A DNA stretch of 47,849 nucleotides from Bifidobacterium samirii (GTDB lineage: Bacteria; Actinomycetota; Actinomycetes; Actinomycetales; Bifidobacteriaceae). The notes under the pieces were generated by a model. It was not told the origin of the DNA. It did no database searches and saw only the letters and a list, made by a program, of their open reading frames with translations. The position numbers and the translations under genes were made by a program. Numbering within the stretch: position 1 is the first letter of the stretch; every line of letters begins with the position of its first letter. Below, one piece after another: positions 21,019-29,474 of the stretch. The stretch lies in contig NZ_QXGK01000020.1 in the NCBI RefSeq assembly GCF_003952945.1, positions 1-47,849 on the forward strand. Reading direction: 5' to 3'.

Positions 21019-21024
21019 TACAAT
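21019..21024 (+). promoter_or_regulatory. -10 box of the prophage DUF4145 gene
   Basis: TACAAT ends 6 bases before the ATG at 21031 and no ribosome site is present. This is the spacing of a leaderless actinobacterial transcript. It suggests expression independent of the late operon, perhaps in the lysogen. Confidence 0.5.
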
Positions 21025-21030
21025 GCCGAT

Positions 21031-21696
21031 ATGGCTTCAAGAATCTGCTGGCATTGTGGCGCGAGCGCGCATATGACGCGCGTCAAGGACTCCTACAAAA
21101 CGGACAAGGGCGGCGCATGGGTCGCGTTCTGCACCTGTGATTATTGCGGATACCCCAATATCGCAATGGCGGACGAGTCCGCCCTTGCAACTTACCGTGT
21201 CACGATCGGCACGGTATCTGCCAACTGGTTCGTCGACGCGAACGGCGAGGACTCGGAGAAGCTGATTCACTGGCTCCCCGAAGAGCCGTTGGGAAGGGAG
21301 TTCAAGGACGTGCCACAGCATATATCGGACGCCGCATCCGAGGCGTATGCGTGCTTCAGCATCCGTTCCTACAGGGCGGCGATACTCATGGCCCGCAGCG
21401 TTCTGGAAGCCTGCGCGAAGGACAAGGGCGTGACCAAGGGAAACCTCGCGTCCAAAATCGACGCGCTCGCCGACGATGGCGTGATCAGTCCGCAGATACA
21501 GGCCGAAGCGCATGAGATACGCTACCTCGGCAACGATATGGCCCACGGCGACTTCGTGGAGCCGGTCGGGATGGACGACGCCGACGACGTGCTCGGGTTC
21601 CTCGCCACGTTCCTCGACTACGTCTACCAGATGCCTGCGGCGATCCGGCGCAGGCAGGAAGCCCGCAAGCAACGGGGAGCGAACCCGAACGCATAA
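21031..21696 (+). CDS. Prophage zinc-ribbon plus DUF4145 protein
   Basis: This 221-residue protein has the same layout as the chromosomal protein at 1298-2020: CWHCGASAHM (Cys6, Cys9), CDYCGYPNIA (Cys36, Cys39), DVPQHISDAASEAYACFSI, then YRAAILMARSVLEA and the C-terminal R-x7-H motif RYLGNDMAH. Here the Arg is present, unlike in the chromosomal copy (Lys). Start at MASRICWHC (21031), six bases after TACAAT. It lies between a tRNA-like element and the packaging genes, a typical site for independently expressed cargo. A defence, anti-defence or exclusion role is inferred. Confidence 0.8.
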   Translation: MASRICWHCGASAHMTRVKDSYKTDKGGAWVAFCTCDYCGYPNIAMADESALATYRVTIGTVSANWFVDANGEDSEKLIHWLPEEPLGREFKDVPQHISDAASEAYACFSIRSYRAAILMARSVLEACAKDKGVTKGNLASKIDALADDGVISPQIQAEAHEIRYLGNDMAHGDFVEPVGMDDADDVLGFLATFLDYVYQMPAAIRRRQEARKQRGANPNA

Positions 21697-21718
21697 GAAC
21701 GACTCCTCGGAGGTGGAC

Positions 21719-22051
21719 ATGCGCAGTCGCGCCAACCCCCGCCGTTCCAACGGGTATCGGCGCGACCAGCTGCGCCAGCGCGTGCTCGCCGCCTACGACG
21801 TGTGCGCCATCTGCGGCCAGCCCGTGGACAAGACACTGCGCACGCCGCACCCGTTGAGCGCCGAGGTCGACGAGATCGTGCCCGTCTCACGCGGCGGCGA
21901 TCCGCTCGACTGGCGCAACGTGCGCCTCACGCATCGGCGCTGCAACCGGCTCAAGAGCGACCAAACCGACGAGCATGCGCGCATGCTTTTGGCCGGCCGG
22001 CCGCGCCCTCCGGCCACGTCGCTGCCGTTCGAGACCAGCGGCGACTGGTGA
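21719..22051 (+). CDS. HNH endonuclease, packaging-associated
   Basis: This 110-residue protein starts at ATG 21719 after CGGAGG. The motif is RQRVLAAYDVCAICGQPVD, then EVDEIVPVSRGGDPLDWRNVRLTHRRCNRLK, with the ExD...H...N layout and CxxC/C zinc positions. HNH proteins next to the terminase genes are needed for genome packaging cleavage in many siphoviruses (for example HK97 gp74). Confidence 0.92.
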   Translation: MRSRANPRRSNGYRRDQLRQRVLAAYDVCAICGQPVDKTLRTPHPLSAEVDEIVPVSRGGDPLDWRNVRLTHRRCNRLKSDQTDEHARMLLAGRPRPPATSLPFETSGDW

Positions 22052-22076
22052 GATGGTATGGGGAGGATACCCCGGC

Positions 22077-22116
22077 CGGCCCGTTTTGAGCCTCCTCGGG
22101 TGCAGGGCCGTTTTTT
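22077..22116 (+). terminator. Rho-independent terminator before terminase genes
   Basis: CGGCCC at 22077-22082 pairs with GGGCCG at 22105-22110, followed by T6. The loop is long (22 bases). It may be an antitermination control point at the start of the late operon. Confidence 0.5.
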
Positions 22117-22155
22117 ACCCGGGCGTTTTTCCACACGGGCCGAAAGGAGACCGGC

Positions 22156-22428
22156 ATGGCCAAAGCAGCCGGTGACGGTCGGCGTACCGTGTTCAACGCG
22201 GCCAGTTCCAACGATCCGCGGCGTCTGCTGGTCGCGTTGCGCAACCAGATCGCCGCGGCCATCGACGAGGGCGTTCCCCCACGCGACCTCGCGTCGCTCT
22301 CGAAACGTCTGGTGGACATCAACAACGAGATCCGCGCGCTCGACGAGCGGGACAGCGCGAAGGAGAACCCCATTGTCCAGGCGTTCGGAATCCGCGACCT
22401 GCCCCTGTCCGATCCCGGGGGCCAGTGA
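22156..22428 (+). CDS. Terminase small subunit-like protein
   Basis: This 90-residue protein starts at MAKAAGDGRRT after CGAAAGGAGACC. The segment DPRRLLVALRNQIAAAIDEG, then LASLSKRLVDINNEIRALDER, is seen in short actinophage small-terminase proteins. It immediately precedes the large subunit and probably recognises the packaging site. Confidence 0.75.
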   Translation: MAKAAGDGRRTVFNAASSNDPRRLLVALRNQIAAAIDEGVPPRDLASLSKRLVDINNEIRALDERDSAKENPIVQAFGIRDLPLSDPGGQ

Positions 22429-22447
22429 GCTCGTCCTGCCCGAGGGC

Positions 22448-23836
22448 ATGGCGGCCACCAGCGAGCCGAGCCTGAACGCGTTCGTGGAGGCGCTCGGCTA
22501 CCGGCTCGACCCGTGGCAGCGGGCCATCAACCGGTACGCTTTGGCCAAGCGCGACGACGGCCTGTGGGCGGCGCGCAACGTGGACATGAGCGTCCCGCGC
22601 CAGACCGGCAAGACGTTCGACGTGGGGTTCGTGCCGTTCCACCGGTGCATCCGCAACCCCGGGTTCACCGCGATCTGGACCACGCACCATTTCAGCGTCA
22701 CGCAGGACACGTTCCAGACATTGCGCGACATCGCGCTCATGGACGAGATGGAACCGTTCGTGGACCCCGACCACGGGATCCACTCCGCCGCCGGCAAGGA
22801 GGCCATCTACTTCCGCAACGGCAGCCGCATCGCGTTCAAGGCCCGCGAGAACGGCGCCATCCGAGGGTTCAAGAAGGTCGGGCTGCTCGTCCTGGACGAG
22901 GCCCAGCATCTGACCGACAGCGCCCTCGCAAGCGTGCTGCCGACCCAGAACCGCGCCGACAACCCGCAGACCTGGTACATGGGCACGCCGCCCGGCCCCG
23001 ACCAGCAGGGCGCCGTGTTCGCCCGCCACCGCGCCAACGCGCTGGCCCACCGGTCGAAGCGCAGCCTGTACGTCGAATACTCCGCCCAACGCGGGTGCGA
23101 CCCGCTCGACCGCGACCAGTGGATGCGCGCCAACCCGTCCTACCCATCGCACACCAGCGACGAAAGCATCCTCAACCTGTACGAGCAGCTCGCCGCCGAC
23201 GACTTCCGCCGCGAATGCCTCGGCATCTGGGACGACGTCGCGTTCCATTCCGCCATCGACCCCGACCAGTGGACGGCCGGCCTGACCGACGCGCGCTCCG
23301 AACGCCCCGGACACTGGACCGCGATAGGCGTGGACATGCCGCCCGACCGCGGCTCGCTCGCCATCGGCGCATGCCGCGCATGGGACGAGGGGCCCGCGCA
23401 TATAGAGCTCGTCAAGTTCAAGGACACGCGCCACCACGGCACGCAGTGGGCCGTGGACTGGATCGCGCAGCGCTGGCCTCGCATGGCGGCCGTCGTCATC
23501 GACGCCCAATCCCCGGCCACCGTGCTCGTGCCCGACCTCAGACGCATGGGCGTGCAGGTCACGCTCACCGGCCCCACCGACATGGGACGGGCCGTCGGCC
23601 GTTTCCAGGACATGCTGCGCGACCGGCGTCTCGCCCACATCGCGCAGGCCCCGCTCGACGAGGCCGTGGCCGGATGCTCCACCCGCCCCATCGGCGCGAG
23701 CGGCGCGATGGGATGGAACAAGCTCGGCTCGGACGTGGACATCAGCCCGCTCGTGGCCGTGACCCTCGCCCTGCACGGCGCCATGACCAGCCTCCGACGC
23801 CCCGGACAATCCCGAAGGATGATACGACTGCCATGA
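22448..23836 (+). CDS. Terminase large subunit
   Basis: This 462-residue packaging ATPase-nuclease has a Walker A-like motif VPRQTGKTF (about residues 47-55), Walker B LLVLDEAQH (about 148-156), and a C-terminal nuclease domain (IGVDMPPDRGSLAIG, VVIDAQSP, then a late DISPLVAVTLALHGA). The first ATG is 22448, but the in-frame codons upstream (SELVLPEG) resemble the start of related terminases, and no good ribosome site precedes this ATG. A non-AUG start or coupling from the small-subunit gene is possible. It overlaps the portal gene by ATGA. Confidence 0.93.
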   Translation: MAATSEPSLNAFVEALGYRLDPWQRAINRYALAKRDDGLWAARNVDMSVPRQTGKTFDVGFVPFHRCIRNPGFTAIWTTHHFSVTQDTFQTLRDIALMDEMEPFVDPDHGIHSAAGKEAIYFRNGSRIAFKARENGAIRGFKKVGLLVLDEAQHLTDSALASVLPTQNRADNPQTWYMGTPPGPDQQGAVFARHRANALAHRSKRSLYVEYSAQRGCDPLDRDQWMRANPSYPSHTSDESILNLYEQLAADDFRRECLGIWDDVAFHSAIDPDQWTAGLTDARSERPGHWTAIGVDMPPDRGSLAIGACRAWDEGPAHIELVKFKDTRHHGTQWAVDWIAQRWPRMAAVVIDAQSPATVLVPDLRRMGVQVTLTGPTDMGRAVGRFQDMLRDRRLAHIAQAPLDEAVAGCSTRPIGASGAMGWNKLGSDVDISPLVAVTLALHGAMTSLRRPGQSRRMIRLP

Positions 23837-25281
23837 TCAGCTTCCCCGACACCGTCACCGGCCTGACCGACGGCGAGCAGCGCCTCTACCGGTTCCTCCT
23901 GGACCGCCTGCGCCGCAAGCGCGCGCGCAACCGGCTGCGCTCGACCTACTACGACGGACGCAACCGGCTCAAGGACATCGGCTACGCGCTGCCCGCCATC
24001 GCCAAGGACGTGTCCGTCGTGGTCGGCTGGCCCGAGAAGGCCGTCGAAGGCCTCGCCAACCGCGTGCGCCTCGACGGGTTCGCCGCCGACGACGGCAACC
24101 AGCTCACCGACCTCGCCGACCGGATCGTCGACCTCAACGACCTGGCCGGCCTCGCCCAGAGCGTCCACACCGACGCGTTCGTCCACTCGTGCAGCTTCGT
24201 GGCCGTCTACCCCGGCGACACCACGACGGGCGACCCGGACGCGATCATCCAGGAATACACCGCCGACACCGCCACCGGCATCTGGGACCGACGCCGACGC
24301 CGCCTGTCCGCCGCGCTCCTGTTCGACACCAGCGACGACTACCGTCACGTCACCGGCGCCACGCTCATGGACTACGAACACACCGTCACCATCGAACACG
24401 ACGAACGCGGCTGGCACGCGTCCAACCGCTGGGACGACGGGTCCGGGCGCATACCGTGCGAACTGTTCGCGTTCAAACCCGACAGCAAACGCCCCTTCGG
24501 CCGCTCGCGCATCAGCCGCACCGTCATGAGCCTGACCGACAGCGCCGTACGCACGTTCCTGCGCGGCGAGATCCAGGCAGAACTGTACAGCGTGCCCGCA
24601 CGCTACTTCATGGGCGTGAGCCAGGACATGTTCACCGACGAGAACGGCGACCCCGTCCCGCAGTGGAAGATCACCCTCGACCACGTGCTCGCCCTGCCTC
24701 CCAACCCCCAGACCCAGCAGAACCCGACCGTCGGCCAGTTCAGCCAGGCGTCGTTCGAACCCCACATCGCCCAACTGCGCCAGACCGCCACCATGTTCGC
24801 GTCCGCGACGAGCCTGCCGCCCGACGCGATGGGCGTGCTCACCGACAACCCCTCCAGCGCCGAAGCCATCGACAAGGCCAACAAGGAGCTGTGTCTGCTC
24901 GCCGAGGAATGCCACACCTGGTTCGCCCGCCCATGGGAGCACATCCTGGAACGCGCCCAACGCTTCGCCGGCACGGACGGCGACGTGCAGGCCCTCCACC
25001 CCCAATGGCGCAACCCCAGCACCCCGTCCAAGGCCGCCGCGGCCGACCTCGCCCTCAAACTCGTCCAAGGCAACATCCTGCCCGCCGACAGCGAGGTCAC
25101 CTACGACATGCTCGACCTGACCGACCAGCAGCGCCGCACCCTACGCGCCGAAGCACGACGCAAACGCGCACAACAAGCCATCGACCAGCTGAAAGCCACC
25201 GCACAGCACACGCAGGAAGGCGACCCCAATGAACCTGCAACCACCACAGAACCGACAGGAGGAACTCCAACGACTGCTTGA
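23833..25281 (+). CDS. Portal protein, SPP1 Gp6-like
   Basis: This 482-residue portal protein opens with TDGEQRLYRFLLDRLRRKRARN, typical of the SPP1_Gp6/phage_prot_Gp6 family, then YYDGRNRLKDIGYALP and VVVGWPEKAVEGLANRV. The wing and stem regions (RTFLRGEIQAELYSVPARYFMG, LPPNPQTQQNPTVGQF, DNPSSAEAIDKANKEL) follow in order. It forms the dodecameric vertex used for DNA entry. The start overlaps the terminase stop; the end overlaps the MuF gene by 53 bases. Confidence 0.93.
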   Translation: MISFPDTVTGLTDGEQRLYRFLLDRLRRKRARNRLRSTYYDGRNRLKDIGYALPAIAKDVSVVVGWPEKAVEGLANRVRLDGFAADDGNQLTDLADRIVDLNDLAGLAQSVHTDAFVHSCSFVAVYPGDTTTGDPDAIIQEYTADTATGIWDRRRRRLSAALLFDTSDDYRHVTGATLMDYEHTVTIEHDERGWHASNRWDDGSGRIPCELFAFKPDSKRPFGRSRISRTVMSLTDSAVRTFLRGEIQAELYSVPARYFMGVSQDMFTDENGDPVPQWKITLDHVLALPPNPQTQQNPTVGQFSQASFEPHIAQLRQTATMFASATSLPPDAMGVLTDNPSSAEAIDKANKELCLLAEECHTWFARPWEHILERAQRFAGTDGDVQALHPQWRNPSTPSKAAAADLALKLVQGNILPADSEVTYDMLDLTDQQRRTLRAEARRKRAQQAIDQLKATAQHTQEGDPNEPATTTEPTGGTPTTA

Positions 25282-26605
25282 CGCAGCCTACAAGAACTAC
25301 ACCGACGACCTCGACAACCTGACCGACGCCGCCACCGACGACATCGAAACCGCCATCGCCAGAAACGACCTCGACATCAAGGAACTCGTCAACGACTACA
25401 CCAGCCAAGCCTCGCAACTGGCCGACGACTACTACGAAACCATCCGGGAACTCTGGTCCACATACACCGACACCGAACTGCCCTACCACGAAACACCCAC
25501 CATCGACCCCGACCGCATCCTATGGCAGGTCCAAGGAGGCTTCTCCAACACCGACTTCAACGGCCTGACCTACACCCAAGTCAAAAACGGACAATCCCGC
25601 GCCGGCATGACCATCGACGACCTCTGGCCCGACCTCACCAACATCGACGACGCACAACAGCTCATCGCCGACATGATCCACACCTCCAACCGGCTGACCA
25701 TCCAACGAAACATGCGCCAAGACCCCACCCACCCACGATGGGCGCGCATCCCCCAAGGACCCAAGACCTGCGCCTTCTGCATGCTGCTCGCCTCACGAGG
25801 CTTCGCATACACCAGCGAGGAAACAGCCGGCCACACCAAAGGAGGCAACTACTACCACCCCAACTGCCGCTGCACCGTCATCCCCACCTGGGGCCGACAA
25901 CAACTCCACGGATACGACGAAACCAACCTCAAACAAACCTACGAAACCATGAAGGCGCTCGCCGACAAGGAGTACGGCGGCGATCTGCTCAAGGCATACC
26001 GTTCCACACCGGGCCTGTGCACGGATTCGGTTGTTCCGGACAGCCTCAAGAAGAGTCCGGGCCGTCCGCCGAACTTCGATCCCGACCGACCGTTCCGTTC
26101 GTTCCTCGGCAGCAGTTCGCTGCGCGAGGCGGTGTCGGGCACCAATCCGCACTTCGGGGAGGGGCCCGAATACGAGAACAACTGCCAGCGTTGCGTAGTC
26201 GCCTATGAAATGCGCCGCAGAGGGTTTGCGGTCAGGGCGATGCCCCGTCCCATGAACCCCGACGGGACGCCTGCCAACGACACCGACACCAACCGTTGGC
26301 AGACCGCGTTTCGGTCCGAATGGTTCGATTGCGGTCAGGGTTCGGGGAAAACCGACGTCCTCCGCCGCATGGACGAATGGGGCGTTGGCAGCCGCGCGAT
26401 CGTCGAAATCACATGGAAAAACGGTTTTCGGCATGTCTTCGTGGTGGAGAACCTGAAACACGGCGTGCAATTCCTCGACCCGCAAACCGGCAATATGAAC
26501 GTTTCCAGATATTTCGATATCATCCGGCCCGGAGCCACCCGTATAATGAGATGCGACAATGCCGCACCAACCGCGCTCGTGCGCAAATACTGCAAGGAGG
26601 AGTGA
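25229..26605 (+). CDS. MuF head protein with C-terminal papain-fold toxin domain
   Basis: This 458-residue protein has two parts. Residues 1-240 are a MuF-like minor head protein, including CAFCMLLASRGFAYTSEETAG and YYHPNCRC. After a linker of different codon use (about 245-310) comes a Tox-PL (papain fold toxin 1)-like domain: ENNCQRCVVAYEMRRRGF with candidate catalytic Cys319, FRHVFVVEN with His402 and FLDPQTG with Asp417. MuF proteins with C-terminal polymorphic toxins are known in temperate phages. The toxin would be delivered with DNA or act on rival cells. The next small gene is a probable immunity protein. Confidence 0.85.
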   Translation: MNLQPPQNRQEELQRLLDAAYKNYTDDLDNLTDAATDDIETAIARNDLDIKELVNDYTSQASQLADDYYETIRELWSTYTDTELPYHETPTIDPDRILWQVQGGFSNTDFNGLTYTQVKNGQSRAGMTIDDLWPDLTNIDDAQQLIADMIHTSNRLTIQRNMRQDPTHPRWARIPQGPKTCAFCMLLASRGFAYTSEETAGHTKGGNYYHPNCRCTVIPTWGRQQLHGYDETNLKQTYETMKALADKEYGGDLLKAYRSTPGLCTDSVVPDSLKKSPGRPPNFDPDRPFRSFLGSSSLREAVSGTNPHFGEGPEYENNCQRCVVAYEMRRRGFAVRAMPRPMNPDGTPANDTDTNRWQTAFRSEWFDCGQGSGKTDVLRRMDEWGVGSRAIVEITWKNGFRHVFVVENLKHGVQFLDPQTGNMNVSRYFDIIRPGATRIMRCDNAAPTALVRKYCKEE

Positions 26606-26606
26606 C

Positions 26607-26864
26607 ATGGACGTCCATGAGGCCATGAGGCTCGCCGATCGCGTCTACCCGAACATGGGGGTGTACGGCGCCGCGCAGAATGATCTCGCGTGGATCTTCG
26701 GCCTCGATTTCAAGACGGCCGAAGCCCATCCATCCGAAGTCGGACTCCCACAGATCGCAGTGGATAAGCAGGACGGGTCCATACACCAGCTCACCCCGGG
26801 AACCGATGTCTTCTGGCATTACATGACGCCCGACACGGAAGAGATGTCGTTACCTGCGCTTTAG
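26607..26864 (+). CDS. Putative immunity protein for the MuF toxin
   Basis: This 85-residue acidic protein starts one base after the MuF stop with AAGGAGGAG upstream. It contains AMRLADRVYPNMGVYGA, DLAWIFGLDFKTAEAHPSEV and QIAVDKQDGSIHQLTPGTD. No family was recognised. The tight linkage to a toxin-bearing MuF gene, small size, acidity and a strong terminator right after it are typical of immunity genes. Its function is inferred from position alone. Confidence 0.65.
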   Translation: MDVHEAMRLADRVYPNMGVYGAAQNDLAWIFGLDFKTAEAHPSEVGLPQIAVDKQDGSIHQLTPGTDVFWHYMTPDTEEMSLPAL

Positions 26865-26888
26865 CGCAAGCAGCGACATCCTCTCAAT

Positions 26889-26917
26889 AACCACCCTCAT
26901 ACGGGTGGTTTTTTTAT
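26889..26917 (+). terminator. Strong terminator after the toxin-immunity pair
   Basis: AACCACCC at 26889-26896 pairs with GGGTGGTT at 26903-26910 and is followed by TTTTTTATA. It insulates the toxin-immunity segment from the scaffold and capsid genes, which would need readthrough, antitermination or another promoter. Confidence 0.85.
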
Positions 26918-26950
26918 ACCCAAAACCAAGCCAACCCAAAGGAGTAACCC

Positions 26951-27514
26951 ATGTATCGCAACAGGCATCTCGCCATGCGTCTCAGGCACGTCATGCGCAT
27001 CGACGGCGGAGACCCCGCCGGCGGCACCGACCCGAAAGGCGGCACCGACCCGAAAGGCGGCACCGATCCGGACGGCGGCGAGGCCACGGCCAAGCGACTG
27101 GCCGAATTGGAGGCCAGGCTCGCCGACTGGGAGCAGGTCAAGGCCAAGGCCGACAAGTGGGACGCCCACGAAGCCGCCGGCGACGACGACAAGGACGGCG
27201 ATGCGATCGACAAGCTCAACGAGCGTCTCGCCGCGATCGAGAAGGAACGCGACGAACTCAAGGCCACGCAGGCCCGCCGCGACCTCGTCGACAAGGTCGC
27301 CCAGGCCACCGGACTGGACGCGCACGCCGTCGCCATGCTCAACGGCGACGACGAGAAGACCCTGACCGACGCCGCCACCAGCCTGCTCGCCCTCATGTAC
27401 GACAAGGCCAAGGCGTCCAAGCCGCGCGGCCCCAAGCCGCCGCGCACCGACCCCGTCGGCGCGGACGAATCCATGAGCCCCATGGACCGCATGCGCGCCG
27501 CCTACGCCAACTAA
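26951..27514 (+). CDS. Scaffolding protein
   Basis: This 187-residue protein starts after AAAGGAG. It has a Gly/Asp linker with 18-base tandem repeats encoding GGTDPK, then a long charged coiled coil (AKRLAELEARLADWEQVKAK, ERLAAIEKERDELKATQARR) and a C-terminal part ending MSPMDRMRAAYAN. Composition and location just before the capsid gene identify it as a scaffold. Confidence 0.85.
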   Translation: MYRNRHLAMRLRHVMRIDGGDPAGGTDPKGGTDPKGGTDPDGGEATAKRLAELEARLADWEQVKAKADKWDAHEAAGDDDKDGDAIDKLNERLAAIEKERDELKATQARRDLVDKVAQATGLDAHAVAMLNGDDEKTLTDAATSLLALMYDKAKASKPRGPKPPRTDPVGADESMSPMDRMRAAYAN

Positions 27515-27540
27515 CCACCCCTTAATGAAAGGAAGCCACC

Positions 27541-28497
27541 ATGGCACTCACCCTGGCCGAAGCGGCCAAACTCTCCACCGACGACCTCCAGAAGGGCGTG
27601 CTCGAAATGTTCGTGCAGGAAAGCCCCGTCCTCGACCGCATCCCGTTCCTCGATATCGAAGGCAACGCGTACGCGTACAACGAGGAGGCCACCCTGCCCG
27701 GCGTCGCGTTCCGCAACGTCAACGAGGCGTACACCGAATCCACCGGCACCGTCAACCAGAAGAGCGAGAAGCTCGTCATCCTCGGCGGCGACGCCGACGT
27801 GGACCGGTTCATCCAGCAGACCCGCAGCGACCTCAACGACCAGCGAGCCACCCAGACCGCCATGAAGGTCAAGGCCATCTCCTACAAGTTCCAGGACACG
27901 TTCTTCAACGGCAGCGTGAAGACCGACGCCAAGAGCTTCGACGGCCTCAAGACCCGACTGACCGGCAACCAGGTCATCACCCCCAACGCCAACGGCATCA
28001 AGGTCCTCGGCAACGGCGGTACCGACGTGCACACGTTCCTCGACGCGCTCGACAGCATGCTGGCCGCCGTGCCCGGCATCAACGCCACCAACGGCGCGAT
28101 CTACATGAACAGCCAGATCATGGGCAAGTTCCGCAGCGCACTGCGCCACATCGGCTACGACACCACCCTCCAGCAGGACATCAACGGCAAGCGCACGCTC
28201 ATGTGGAACGGCGTGCCCGTGCTCGACGCCGGCACCAAGACCGACGGCACCATGGTTCTGGCCGCCAACGAGACCGTCGGCACCGCCACCACCACGACCA
28301 GCGTGTACGCCGTGCGCTTCGGCGGCGACGAGGGCGACCAGGCCGTCACCGGCCTGACCAACGGCGGCGTCATGGTCGACGACCTCGGCATGCTGCAGGA
28401 CAAGCCGTCCTACCGCACGCGCGTCGAACTGTACTGCGGCCTGGCCGTGTTCGGCGGCAAGGCCGCGGCCCGACTGGCGGGAGTGATCAATGGCTGA
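27541..28497 (+). CDS. Major capsid protein, HK97-fold
   Basis: This 318-residue protein starts after GAAAGGAAGCC. Features include LSTDDLQKGVLEMFVQESPV near the N-terminus, YNEEATLPGVAFRNVNEAY (E-loop region), an axial-domain segment FLDALDSMLAAVPGINATNG, and YRTRVELYCGLAVFGGKAAA at the C-terminus. The size and scaffold-capsid order fit phages that use a separate scaffold. It has the best ribosome site and cleanest G/C-ending codons of the head genes, as expected for an abundant protein. Confidence 0.9.
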   Translation: MALTLAEAAKLSTDDLQKGVLEMFVQESPVLDRIPFLDIEGNAYAYNEEATLPGVAFRNVNEAYTESTGTVNQKSEKLVILGGDADVDRFIQQTRSDLNDQRATQTAMKVKAISYKFQDTFFNGSVKTDAKSFDGLKTRLTGNQVITPNANGIKVLGNGGTDVHTFLDALDSMLAAVPGINATNGAIYMNSQIMGKFRSALRHIGYDTTLQQDINGKRTLMWNGVPVLDAGTKTDGTMVLAANETVGTATTTTSVYAVRFGGDEGDQAVTGLTNGGVMVDDLGMLQDKPSYRTRVELYCGLAVFGGKAAARLAGVING

Positions 28498-28762
28498 CAT
28501 CGACACCGACATCCTCGACCAGCCCGACGCCCCGACCGACACCGGCGACGCCACCGGAGACACGCCCCCGGACAAGGCCGCGCCCGGCCGCAGGACCGGC
28601 AAGGCGAAGGCCAAACCCGCCACCGCGTCCGACGCGGCACCCTCCACGGCCATGCTGCGCATGGAATCCTGGGAACAGGACGACGCCGACGGCGTACGCG
28701 TGCGCATCGAACGCGACATGGACACCGGTGAACTGACCGTCACCCCCGTCGGGGAGGCGTGA
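28490..28762 (+). CDS. Small head-associated protein, 90 aa
   Basis: This 90-residue protein overlaps the capsid stop by eight bases. It has an Asp/Thr/Pro-rich N-terminus, a Lys/Ala-rich segment (GRRTGKAKAKPATAS) and a short C-terminal domain (MLRMESWEQDDADGVRVRIE). Similar short disordered proteins between capsid and connector genes are found in related phages. A function is not assignable. Confidence 0.65.
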   Translation: MADIDTDILDQPDAPTDTGDATGDTPPDKAAPGRRTGKAKAKPATASDAAPSTAMLRMESWEQDDADGVRVRIERDMDTGELTVTPVGEA

Positions 28763-29148
28763 TGGACGCGCCGTCCGTCACCGTCGACCAGCTCGAAAGC
28801 GGATGGCGCGCACTCTCCCTAGAGGAGCGGGTGCGCGCGCAGGTACTGCTCGAACGCGCCTCGCGCATCATCCAGGCCGACTGCCCCGGCTGGCGGCGTG
28901 CCGAGACACGCACGCCCGGCCTGTTCGCCGACACCTGCTGCGACATGGTCAAACGCGCCATGACCGCCGGCACGCTAGGCGCGCCCGAGGGAGTCAGCCA
29001 GATGAACTCCACCACCGGACCGTTCACCGAGGGGTACACGTTCGCCAACCCCATGGGCAACCTCTACCTGCTCGACACGGAGAAACGACGCCTCAACGGC
29101 GGCACGGCCCGCGCCTTCCACATCCGCATGACAGGAGGCAATGCATGA
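28762..29148 (+). CDS. Head-tail connector, Gp19/Gp15/Gp42-like
   Basis: This 128-residue protein starts at ATG 28762 (a GTG three bases earlier is possible) after GGGGAGG. VDQLESGWRALSLEERVRAQ, then LLERASRIIQADCPGW and DTCCDMVKRAM, match the Gp19/Gp15/Gp42-type adaptor family that docks on the portal. The C-terminus (TGPFTEGYTFANPMGNLYL, LDTEKRRL) is typical. ATGA overlap with the next gene. Confidence 0.85.
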   Translation: MDAPSVTVDQLESGWRALSLEERVRAQVLLERASRIIQADCPGWRRAETRTPGLFADTCCDMVKRAMTAGTLGAPEGVSQMNSTTGPFTEGYTFANPMGNLYLLDTEKRRLNGGTARAFHIRMTGGNA

Positions 29149-29474
29149 ACGCCGCCGAAACCGTCGCGTTCCTTCGCTGCGAGACGACGCTGAGCCACGG
29201 TCTGCGCGCCGCCGGCCAGCCCACCACGCTCGGATCCATGCGCGTGCTGTGCGCGCCAGGACAGTACGAGCGTGCGACGCAGGCCGGGCGGACCGTGGCC
29301 ACGAGCGGATACGACCTGTACCTACGGGGCGCCCCCGCGTTCGCGGTGCGCATCGGGGACAAGGCCGTCATCCGCGACGAGACGCTCACGGTCACGCACA
29401 CGCCGGAGGAATGGCGCCGCGGCGGACGATGCGTCGGCGTCCAATACCACGTCGAACGGGAGGAGGACCTGTGA
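29145..29474 (+). CDS. Head closure/connector protein
   Basis: This 109-residue protein starts by ATGA overlap. Beta-rich sequence (LYLRGAPAFAVRIGDKAVIRD, LTVTHTPEEWRRG) fits a head-tail stopper protein. Assignment is by position between the adaptor and the tail-completion genes. Confidence 0.7.
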   Translation: MNAAETVAFLRCETTLSHGLRAAGQPTTLGSMRVLCAPGQYERATQAGRTVATSGYDLYLRGAPAFAVRIGDKAVIRDETLTVTHTPEEWRRGGRCVGVQYHVEREEDL

